A stretch of DNA of 64,000 nucleotides from JAZKFT01 sp039925965. Its GTDB lineage: Bacteria; Bacteroidota; Bacteroidia; Chitinophagales; Chitinophagaceae. Each line of letters opens with the position of its first letter. Position 1 is the first letter of the stretch. Below, piece by piece: positions 43,581 through 52,182 of this stretch. The position numbers and the translations under genes are program-made. The notes under the pieces are model-generated. The model was not told where the DNA came from, did not search any database, and saw nothing but the letters and a program-made list of their open reading frames with translations. The stretch spans positions 131,982 to 195,981 of the forward strand of contig JBDSXW010000005.1 in the NCBI GenBank assembly GCA_039925965.1. The letters are read 5' to 3'.

Positions 43581-45569
43581 ATGAACATGTATAAATCTGG
43601 TTGTATTGCAACCGTCCTTGCTACTTTCGCTGTATCCCTTTTTGCCCAGCAAAAAGCAACAATTTTTAGCCTGGCGTCTCCGGATAATAAAGTAGTCGTA
43701 ATCGTAAACGTCGGCCAGGTAATATCCTGGTCTGTTAACCATCAGGCCGATAGTATCATCACGCCTTCGCCTATTTCTTTGCAATTGGAAAATGGTGAAA
43801 TACTCGGTGCTGCTCCGATTATCGTTTCCACAAAAAGGGAGACCATCAATGAATCTTTCAAGGCCAATTTTTATAAAAAGGCAATGGTAAACAATTATTG
43901 CAATCAGCTAACCATCAACTGCAAAGCCGGATACGGCCTCGTTTTCAGGGCTTATAATGATGGAATGGCGTACCGTTTTTTTACCACCAGGAAAGATAGC
44001 CTCCTGATCAACAATGAGCAGGCTGTTTTTAATTTTGAAAAAGATGCTGTTTGCTACCTGCCCTTTGTAAGAGACCTCCGGGGCAGTGAACAATTTGTCC
44101 AATCCTACGAAGCATTATATGATGAGATACCTGTATCAAAAATGGTGAAAGATTCACTGGCATTTTTACCGATACTTGCTACGGCGGGCCACGGTAAAAA
44201 AGCAGTTATTCTTGAAGCCGATGTAGAAGACTATCCAGGTATGTTTGTTACCTCGGGCAATCGCGGCGTAAAAGGTTTGTTTGCCCAATATCCACTAACT
44301 GTTTTTCAGGGTGGGTATAATAAGCTGAATACAATGGTCGGCAAACGGGCAGGGTTTATAGCAAAGACCAATGGCACACGAATGTTCCCCTGGCGGACTG
44401 TGGTCATCAGCGAAAATGACAAAGACCTGCTCAACAACGATATGATTCAGAAGCTATCCCCACCAAGCCGTATTGCTGATGTCAGTTGGATAAAGCCCGG
44501 AAAGGTAGCCTGGGATTGGTGGAACGACTGGAACATTACCCATGTGGATTTTAAGGCAGGTATCAATACGCCTACCTATAAATATTATATTGATTTTGCC
44601 GCAAAAAATCACCTGGAATATATCATACTTGATGAAGGCTGGAGCGACGATATGGACCTGATGAAACCGACTGCTGTAGTAAACGTACCCGAGCTGGTGG
44701 CCTATGGTAAGCAAAAAAATGTGGGTATTATTCTGTGGGCTTCCTGGTACGCAGTAGATCAGAAAATGGATGAGGCTTTCAGGCATTATTCCGCTATGGG
44801 TATCAAAGGATTTAAAGTAGATTTCATGGATCGGGATGATCAAAAAATGGTGGCTTCCTTATATGAGATATCTAAAAATGCGTCGGAGTATAAATTGCTG
44901 TTGGATTTTCATGGAACGTACAAGCCAACCGGTTTGCAAAAGACTTTTCCGAATGTACTCAATTTTGAAGGCGTAAAAGGCCTGGAAAATAGCAAGTGGA
45001 CGCCAGCAGATGATGTGCCACATTATGATGTAACAATACCCTTTATCCGGATGGTAGCTGGCCCCATGGACTATACACCTGGTGCCATGCGCAATGCTAC
45101 AAAAAGTTATTTCAGGCCAAATAATTCTTTACCCATGAGCCAGGGTACAAGGTGTCACCAACTGGCGATGTATGTCGTATTTGAAGCGCCATTACAAATG
45201 CTAGCGGATAACCCCACGGCCTATATGAAAGAACAGGAGTGTACAGATTTCATCGCACAAATCCCTACCACGTTTGATGAAACCGTTGCACTTTCCGGTA
45301 AGGTTGGGGCGCATGTGATGTTGGCCCGTAAAAACAGGTCTACATGGTATGCAGGTGCAATGGGAAGCTGGGATGCGCAAGATCTGGTATTTGACTGTTC
45401 CTTTTTAGGACCCGGTACCTACGAAGCAGAGATTTTTATGGATGGCGTCAATGCTGATAGGGATGCTACCGACTATAAAAAGGAAGTTATAGCTGTGTCC
45501 GCTACAGATAAACTAAAGGTTCACCTGTCAAATGGCGGAGGCTGGGCTGCAAGAATTTATAAAAAATAG
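43581..45569 (+). CDS. GH97 alpha-galactosidase/alpha-glucosidase
   Basis: A 662-residue exported GH97 enzyme with a signal peptide (MNMYKSGCIATVLATFAVSL). The N-terminal beta-super-sandwich has SPDNKVVVIVNVGQVISWSV and GLVFRAYNDGMAYRF, the barrel WDWWNDWNITHVDFKAGINT and YIILDEGWSDDMDL. The segment GFKVDFMDRDDQKMV places an Asp (D414) where retaining members such as the Bacteroides alpha-galactosidase BT1871 have their nucleophile, whereas inverting SusB-type members use Glu at another position. An alpha-galactosidase-type retaining enzyme is therefore favoured. It begins 7 bases after the GH2 stop, in the same operon. Confidence 0.9.
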   Translation: MNMYKSGCIATVLATFAVSLFAQQKATIFSLASPDNKVVVIVNVGQVISWSVNHQADSIITPSPISLQLENGEILGAAPIIVSTKRETINESFKANFYKKAMVNNYCNQLTINCKAGYGLVFRAYNDGMAYRFFTTRKDSLLINNEQAVFNFEKDAVCYLPFVRDLRGSEQFVQSYEALYDEIPVSKMVKDSLAFLPILATAGHGKKAVILEADVEDYPGMFVTSGNRGVKGLFAQYPLTVFQGGYNKLNTMVGKRAGFIAKTNGTRMFPWRTVVISENDKDLLNNDMIQKLSPPSRIADVSWIKPGKVAWDWWNDWNITHVDFKAGINTPTYKYYIDFAAKNHLEYIILDEGWSDDMDLMKPTAVVNVPELVAYGKQKNVGIILWASWYAVDQKMDEAFRHYSAMGIKGFKVDFMDRDDQKMVASLYEISKNASEYKLLLDFHGTYKPTGLQKTFPNVLNFEGVKGLENSKWTPADDVPHYDVTIPFIRMVAGPMDYTPGAMRNATKSYFRPNNSLPMSQGTRCHQLAMYVVFEAPLQMLADNPTAYMKEQECTDFIAQIPTTFDETVALSGKVGAHVMLARKNRSTWYAGAMGSWDAQDLVFDCSFLGPGTYEAEIFMDGVNADRDATDYKKEVIAVSATDKLKVHLSNGGGWAARIYKK

Positions 45570-45604
45570 AAAAGTTTTGACAATCGGTTATAGATTTAAA
45601 AATC

Positions 45605-48370
45605 ATGAAAGTTATTATACAAAGTAGAAGAACATTCCGGTTGACCATGATGGCGATATCATGCAGTCTGTTACAACAGGTACAGGCCCAGCAAACGACT
45701 ATTCAGTATCTATCTGGCAAAGATAAAGACCACACTATCAACTGGGATTTTATGTGCAGCGCTGGCCGTAATAGCGGTAAATGGTCCACCATTCCAGTGC
45801 CCTCCAATTGGGAGATGCAGGGTTTTGGAAGCTATATGTATTCCAGGGACAATGATAACCCGGAGCAGGGTTTTTACAAGCACCAATTCAAGCTTTCCCC
45901 GCAGGTTAAAGGCAAGAAGATCATCATTGTTTTTGAAGCTAGCATGACTGATACAGAAGTGAAAATTAATGGCGTATCCGCAGGCCCGGTTCACCAGGGC
46001 GGCTTCTATGAGTTTAAATACGATATCAGTAGTTTGGTAAAATTTGGCACCGACAACACACTTGAAGTAAAAGTGAGCCGCCACTCAGCCAATGAATCCA
46101 TTAACCACGCCGAACGGCAGTCCGATTTTTGGTTATTTGGCGGCATCTTCCGACCTGTGTACCTGCAGATATTACCCCCCAATTTTATTGATCGCGTAGC
46201 ACTGGACGCAAAAGCAAATGGTGATTTTAATATGCAGGTTTTTGCCAATGTCAACTCTGGCCAAACAATAGAAGCGCAAGTAGCTGACCTGGCTGGAAAG
46301 CCGGTAGATAAAGCCTTTCAGCTAATGCCGGGCGATAGTATGCTCCACCATCATTTTGGCGGTATTAAGTTGTGGAACCCGGAGCAGCCGAATTTGTACC
46401 AGGTGATTGTTTCGATAAAACAGGGTGCCAAAACGATTCATGAATACAAACAGCGCTTCGGTTTCCGAACCACAGAACTGCGGCTGCATGACGGCTTTTA
46501 TGTGAACGATAAAAAGGTAATATTCAAAGGTGTTTGCCGCCACAGCGAATGGCCCGAGAGCGGGCGTACGCTTAGCCGCGCCATTCACCTGATTGATATT
46601 GCAGCGATCAAAGGCATGAACATGAATGCGGTTCGGATGAGCCATTATCCGCCCGACAAGGAGTTTTTAGACTTGTGCGATAGCCTCGGTTTATTTGTAT
46701 TGGATGAATTAACCGGCTGGCAGAAAGCTTATGATACCGTGACGGCTGTAAGATTGGTAAAAGAACTGGTAGTAAGAGATGTCAACCATCCGAGCATCGT
46801 GATCTGGGATAACGGCAACGAAGGCGGTTGGAACAGATCGGTAGATCGTGATTATGATTTGTACGATCCGCAGAAGCGCCTGGTGATTCATCCCTGGGAA
46901 AAGATATACGGCACCAATACCAAACACTATCCCGATTTTAAATTGCTCAACCAGCTATTGGCAGAGAAGGAAGTGTTTTTTCCGACAGAATTTATGCATG
47001 GATTATTTGATGGCGGGCATGGTGCTTCACTCAGCGATTTCTGGAGCACCATGATGAAAAGCCCGATCAGTGCTGGTGGCTTTCTATGGTCCTTGCATGA
47101 TGAAGGCGTGGTGCGGGCCGACAGGCATGACAGTATCGATGTGCAGGGCAATTTAGCGCCGGACGGCATTGTCGGGCCTCACCGGGAGAAAGAAGGCAGC
47201 TATTATGCCATCAAAGAAATATGGAGTCCGGTGCAGATTGAGACAAAAAAATTGCCAATAAATTTCGACGGCACGATCCCCGTTTCCAATCACTATATCT
47301 ACACCAACCTGAACAAATGCAGGTTCGAATGGAAGTTGGTGCAGTTCCCTGGTGCAAAAGATAAAACTACGAATGCCAGGGTTATTTCAAAAGGGGTGGC
47401 AGCAACTGTATCTATGGAACCAAACGAAAGCGGTTCTATTAAAATTAATATGGGCAATGCTTTCAGCAAAGCGGATGCCTTTTACCTGTCAGCATACGAT
47501 TGGAACAACAATGAAATTTTTGCCTGGAGCTGGGCAATTCAGCCACCAAAGAAGATAGGAGCAACTTCCAATGCAGTCGTTGTTAACACGGCCATTACCA
47601 CAAAAGACGCAGGGGGTATTTTTGATATCAACTGCGATGGCATCACCTATCATTTCGACAAATCAACCGGCTTTCTCACCAGTGTTGTTAATGCAGCGAC
47701 TACCATTTCGCTAAGTAACGGCCCATCGTTTGCGGGCGTGTCGCTGGTGCTTGAATCATTTAAACATTCGCAGCAGGGCAATCAGTTTATCGTTGAGCCT
47801 GTGTACCAGGACTCCAATCATTTTACCGTAAAATGGATCTTTGAAAAAGGCAAACTTCCACGACTTAGTTATCAGTACAGTATGGAAAAAGCCCATGATT
47901 TTGCAGGCATCACTTTTAATTACCCCGAAGAAAAAATTACCGGCATGAAATGGCTGGGACGCGGGCCGTATCATGTGTGGAAGAACAGGCTGGAAGGGTT
48001 GAAACTGGGCGTGTGGCAGAAAGATTATAACGATGCTATCACCGGCGAAAGATGGATCTATCCTGAGTTTAAAGGCTGGCATTCGGAAGTGTATTGGGCC
48101 ACGGTTCAAAATAAAGAATCCAACTTTACCATTTACACCACAGAAGAAAATAGCTACTGGCAAATGCTCGAGCCAGCCAAGCCGGCAGGTGCTAAAAATA
48201 CCAATACCAGCCCGGCATTTCCTGGTAATACCATTGGTTTTTTCAACGCCATCAGCCCGATTGGCACCAAGTTTAATAAGCCTGAAACGATGGGTCCGCA
48301 GGCACAAAAAAATCCGCCTTCTGTCACCCGGGTGAGCGGTACTTTACTTTTCGATTTCGGCGTTAAATAA
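45605..48370 (+). CDS. GH2-family glycoside hydrolase
   Basis: A 921-residue protein with a signal peptide-like N-terminus (MKVIIQSRRTFRLTMMAISC). The GH2 jelly-roll includes WSTIPVPSNWEMQGFGSYMY and VKINGVSAGPVHQGGFYEF; the barrel has VCRHSEWPESGRTLSRAIHL, SHYPPDKEFLDLCDSLG, the acid/base glutamate in IVIWDNGNEGGWN, and PTEFMHGLFDGGHG where the nucleophile glutamate lies. The C-terminal beta-sandwich (about 560-921) resembles the beta-galactosidase small-chain domain (MKWLGRGPYHVWKNRLEG). The substrate is unclear; galactose, glucuronic acid and mannose-type activities exist in GH2. Same operon as GH97 (35-base gap). Confidence 0.88.
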   Translation: MKVIIQSRRTFRLTMMAISCSLLQQVQAQQTTIQYLSGKDKDHTINWDFMCSAGRNSGKWSTIPVPSNWEMQGFGSYMYSRDNDNPEQGFYKHQFKLSPQVKGKKIIIVFEASMTDTEVKINGVSAGPVHQGGFYEFKYDISSLVKFGTDNTLEVKVSRHSANESINHAERQSDFWLFGGIFRPVYLQILPPNFIDRVALDAKANGDFNMQVFANVNSGQTIEAQVADLAGKPVDKAFQLMPGDSMLHHHFGGIKLWNPEQPNLYQVIVSIKQGAKTIHEYKQRFGFRTTELRLHDGFYVNDKKVIFKGVCRHSEWPESGRTLSRAIHLIDIAAIKGMNMNAVRMSHYPPDKEFLDLCDSLGLFVLDELTGWQKAYDTVTAVRLVKELVVRDVNHPSIVIWDNGNEGGWNRSVDRDYDLYDPQKRLVIHPWEKIYGTNTKHYPDFKLLNQLLAEKEVFFPTEFMHGLFDGGHGASLSDFWSTMMKSPISAGGFLWSLHDEGVVRADRHDSIDVQGNLAPDGIVGPHREKEGSYYAIKEIWSPVQIETKKLPINFDGTIPVSNHYIYTNLNKCRFEWKLVQFPGAKDKTTNARVISKGVAATVSMEPNESGSIKINMGNAFSKADAFYLSAYDWNNNEIFAWSWAIQPPKKIGATSNAVVVNTAITTKDAGGIFDINCDGITYHFDKSTGFLTSVVNAATTISLSNGPSFAGVSLVLESFKHSQQGNQFIVEPVYQDSNHFTVKWIFEKGKLPRLSYQYSMEKAHDFAGITFNYPEEKITGMKWLGRGPYHVWKNRLEGLKLGVWQKDYNDAITGERWIYPEFKGWHSEVYWATVQNKESNFTIYTTEENSYWQMLEPAKPAGAKNTNTSPAFPGNTIGFFNAISPIGTKFNKPETMGPQAQKNPPSVTRVSGTLLFDFGVK

Positions 48371-48379
48371 TGCAATGCT

Positions 48380-49369
48380 ATGATGAAATTACTTGCCAGC
48401 CTGCTGGTGGTTTCTGGAATAACTAACCTTGTGGCTGCACAAATAAATACTGCTGCTAAAAAACTTTTATCTCCTAAAGACCTGCCCGGAAAAGGTATCG
48501 TCCAATACGATTTTTTTTATGCTGGTGAAGCCAAAACCCAGGATATGTATATTGTAAAAAAAGGTGAAATCGTATGGGCTTATCACGATACCGCAAAGGG
48601 CGAAATAAGTGATGCCATTTTAATGACCAACGGAAATGTATTGTTTGCGCACCAGTACGGTATCACCTTAATAAACGCCACTAAGAAAATACTTTGGCAT
48701 TACGATGCACCCAAAGGTCATGAAATACATACGGCACAGCCTATTGGCAAAAAGCATATTCTGTACGTGGAAAATGGGGATACGGGCAGGGTAAAAGTAG
48801 TTCACATCCTAACCGGTGAAACGGTAAAGGAGTTTATGATCCCCATTGGTAATTCAAAAAGCGTACACGGCCAGTTTCGCCACGCTAGGCTTACAAAGAA
48901 AGGTACGTTGCTGGTAAGCCATATGGATATGGGTTTGGTAAATGAATACAATTTTGACGGACAGTTAATCAACTCCGTAAAAGTACCTGACATATGGGGC
49001 GCCGAACCGTTGGATAATGGAAATTTTTTGGTGAACTGTAAGGGTAGTGTCAAAGAAATGACTCCTGCAGGTGATACGGCATGGATATTACCTTACACCG
49101 ATTTGCCGGATTATGTTTTTAATTCACCGCAGCTTGCCATTCGCAGGCCCAATGGAAATATCGTTTTCAATACCTGGTTTAGTCAATGGAACGGAAAGAC
49201 TGACAGTACCAACCTGCCCGTGCAGTTTGTAGAAGTAACACCCGATAAAAAAATAACCTGGGCATTGCGTTCGTGGACCGCTCCACAGAATTTAGGCCCT
49301 GCTACCATCATCCAGTTTTTAGATGATAGGCGAATTTCAGAACATGTGTTCTTTGGTAAAATAAAATAA
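48380..49369 (+). CDS. PQQ-like beta-propeller protein, exported
   Basis: A 329-residue protein with a signal peptide (MMKLLASLLVVSGITNLVAA). It has repeats of the PQQ-like propeller type: DMYIVKKGEIVWAYHDTAKG, ISDAILMTNGNVLFAHQYG, KILWHYDAPKGHEIHTAQPI, TLLVSHMDMGLVNEYNFDGQ, GAEPLDNGNFLVNCKGSVKE, and RRPNGNIVFNTWFSQWNG. No cofactor-binding residues are obvious and the enzyme part, if any, is not seen. Similar genes lie in polysaccharide loci where they may bind or signal; the function here is not known. It follows GH2 by 9 bases and precedes GH3 by 24. Confidence 0.82.
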   Translation: MMKLLASLLVVSGITNLVAAQINTAAKKLLSPKDLPGKGIVQYDFFYAGEAKTQDMYIVKKGEIVWAYHDTAKGEISDAILMTNGNVLFAHQYGITLINATKKILWHYDAPKGHEIHTAQPIGKKHILYVENGDTGRVKVVHILTGETVKEFMIPIGNSKSVHGQFRHARLTKKGTLLVSHMDMGLVNEYNFDGQLINSVKVPDIWGAEPLDNGNFLVNCKGSVKEMTPAGDTAWILPYTDLPDYVFNSPQLAIRRPNGNIVFNTWFSQWNGKTDSTNLPVQFVEVTPDKKITWALRSWTAPQNLGPATIIQFLDDRRISEHVFFGKIK

Positions 49370-49393
49370 GCAATAGCTGTAAAAAAAACAAGT

Positions 49394-51599
49394 ATGATGA
49401 TGATCAGGAAGAAAATTCTCTTAGCAAATATGGGGGCACTGCTAGCCTTTGCAGCCGCTGCACAAAGCGGAACTATTACTTTAGCCAATGATGCAAAAAT
49501 CAATTCCCTTATCAAGAAAATGACGCTGCAGGAAAAGGTCAACATGATACATGGCAACTCCTCTTTTACCAGTGCTGGCGTTCCGCGGTTGGGTATACCC
49601 GAACTGGTTACTAGTGATGGCCCCCATGGCGTAAGGCTGGAACATGGTCGTGGCTGGGGCAATAGTCAGAATGTAAATGATTCCGGCACCTATTTGCCGG
49701 TAGGTATCGCACTGGCTGCTACCTGGAATACCAAACTCGGATTTGAATTCGGCGAGGTATTAGGCAGTGAAGCAAAATACAGGGGCAAGGATGTAATTCT
49801 GGGGCCCGGCATCAATATTATGCGGTCGCCGTTAAATGGTAGAAATTTTGAATACCAAAGTGAGGATCCCTACCTGGTGTCCCGGCTTGCAGTTGGTTAT
49901 ATCAAAGGCGTACAAAGTCAGGGTGTAGCTGCCTGTGTCAAACATTTCCTGGCCAATAATGAAGAGGTAGACCGGGGCAGTGTAGATGTGCAAATGAGTG
50001 AACGGGCACTTCGTGAAATTTACCTGCCGGGATTTAAGTCAGCCGTAACCGAAGCCGGCGTGCTCACCGTGATGGGCGCATACAATAAATTCAGGGGTCA
50101 GTTTTGTGTACACAACGATTACCTGGTTAATGAAGTGCTAAAGGGTGAATTCGGTTTCAAAGGATTAGTGATGAGCGATTGGGGCGGCGTACACGACACC
50201 AAAGAAGCGCTCCTCAATGGCACCGATCTTGAAATGGGTACCGATCTTGTTTTAGGTGGTAACGGCGTTTCCCAAAACAGGTGTCGGCAAAGCAGCCAAT
50301 ACTGTGTACGACCGGTTTTTTATGGCCAACCCGGCCTATGAATTGTTTCAAAACGGTACGGTGCCCATGTCTGTGCTGGACGATAAGGTCCGTCGTATTT
50401 TACGGGTGATGTTTGCTGCCAGCACCATTACCAAAACATCGCCCGGTGAGTATGGATCGGAAGCGCATATTGCCGTTGCAAAAAAGGTGGCAGAAGAATC
50501 CATCGTGTTATTAAAAAATGACAACCATCTTTTGCCATTGAACTTGTCATCGGTAAAATCGATAGCAGTTATCGGTAACAATGCCATCCGCAAACAAAGT
50601 ATGGGCGGCGGTAGTTCGCAGGTAAAAGCTTTGTATGAAATCACACCGCTGGAGGGCCTTAAAAATGTAGCAGGAGGCATCAGTATCAATTACGCCGAAG
50701 GGTATAATACTTACCGAAATGCCAAGGCAAATGATGAGTTGATCAACGAAGCCGTAGCAGCAGCAAAGAACGCGGATGTGGCCATTATTGTGGGCGGCTG
50801 GACACATGGCTACGACTATAACAAATGGAGTGATAATGCTTTTGATGCAGAGGGTGCCGATAAATCCGATATGCAATTGCCTTTTGGCCAGGATGAATTG
50901 ATAAAGGCAGTTCTTAAAGCAAACCCCAATACCATCCTGGTGTTGATGGGTGGCGGCCCGGTGGATATGACACAATGGGTAAACAATACAAAAGCCATAT
51001 TGGCAACCTGGTATGGTGGAATGGAAGGGGGCACAGCCCTTGCCGATGTTCTTTTTGGTAAGGTAAATCCTTCGGGAAAGCTGCCGGTAACTTTCCCCAA
51101 ATTACTGGAAGATGTACCTGCGCATAAGCTGGGCGATTTTCCCGGAAAGAATGGGGTAGCAGTTTACAGGGAAGATATTTTTGTCGGATACCGCTACTAC
51201 GATACCTACAAAATAGCACCCCAATTTGCATTTGGCCATGGTTTGTCCTACACCAGTTTTGCATATCGCGATTTGAAACTTGCTAATGACGCTTCGGGTA
51301 ATGTTACCGCCACATTTACCGTTACCAATACCGGGAAAACCTATGGCGGAGAAATTGCGCAGTTGTATGTTCACAAAGAACAATCAAAAATTACAAGAGC
51401 TGAAAAAGAACTAAAAGGTTTTGAAAAAGTTTTCCTAAAGCCCGGCGAAACCAGGCAGGTGCAACTTCAGTTGCATAAGGATGCTTTTCAATATTATGAT
51501 GAGGCTAAGAAAGTCTGGGCTACTGAGAAAGGCACTTACACCATACAGGTGGGTGGCTCGTCGGCGTCGATAGCCATCAGTAAATCATTTGATTTATAA
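49394..51599 (+). pseudogene. GH3 beta-glucosidase/beta-xylosidase, single frameshift
   Basis: A GH3 enzyme of about 735 residues split by a one-base frame change. The first frame (49394-50341) carries a signal peptide and the catalytic N-domain: LIKKMTLQEKVNMIHGNSSF, GVPRLGIPELVTSDGPHGVR, KHFLANNEEVDRGSVDVQMS and the nucleophile Asp in GLVMSDWGGVHDTKEALLNG. It then runs out of frame. The second frame (from about 50256 to 51599) supplies YDRFFMANPAYELFQNGTVP, SIVLLKNDNHLLPLNLSSVK, VAIIVGGWTHGYDY, PSGKLPVTFPKLLEDVPA and an FnIII-like end. The change lies between 50256 and 50341. It could be a real mutation or a base-calling error. GH3 in xyloglucan loci removes backbone glucose from oligosaccharides. 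Confidence 0.85.
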
Positions 51600-51602
51600 C
51601 CA

Positions 51603-52119
51603 ATGAGATCCCGGGCATTACGTTTATCCGCGAGTTCAAAGCCCTTTATGGCGCAATGGAAAGTCCGCGGCGCGGAGGGGAATAAGATATTGACCGGCAA
51701 TTATTACGCCTACGAATTGCAGGGCCTTTACGAATTTAGCGATAAGCCCAACGATAAAGTGAGTGAAAAGAAGTTGCGGATAAAGTCGTTTTCCTGGTTA
51801 GTGATGCACCTGCATCGGCTAATACCATCAACCCTAACTTACCCGTAAGTTCACCGATATATCAAAAGGTTTCAGCGATGCAACCAACGGGACGGCGGAA
51901 AACCTGGTGCCGCTGGCAAACTGTCGCAAAAGCCTCACCCACCCTCCGGTAGTACTGGTTAGTTTTCGCAGCGGAAAGGGCAAGCCAGTGGTGGCAAAGC
52001 TATTAATACCAGGCAGGCTGGCAAAAGGGTTTGGACCAAATGGACCATATGGTATTCGTTATGATGAGGTAGCGGTACAATTGGTGCTCAATATGTTGGC
52101 TTTGGCGAACACAAATTGA
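51603..52119 (+). pseudogene. Decayed gene, unknown family
   Basis: Directly after GH3 the plus strand reads as protein-like pieces in at least three frames: YGAMESPRRGGE, NKILTGNYYAYELQGLYEFS, KVVFLVSDAPASANTINPNL, KFTDISKGFSDATNGTAENL and, to the end, PVVAKLLIPGRLAKGFGPNG ending LNMLALANTN. These appear to be one former gene of perhaps 170 residues or its C-terminal part, with frame breaks near 51770 and 51850. The family was not recognised. The strong codon regularity of each piece argues against chance. Confidence 0.45.
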
Positions 52120-52182
52120 GAAGACACAGCGATATTTACGGACTGAGTTGTCTATTTTGCACCAGTATTAAAATATGTTAGC

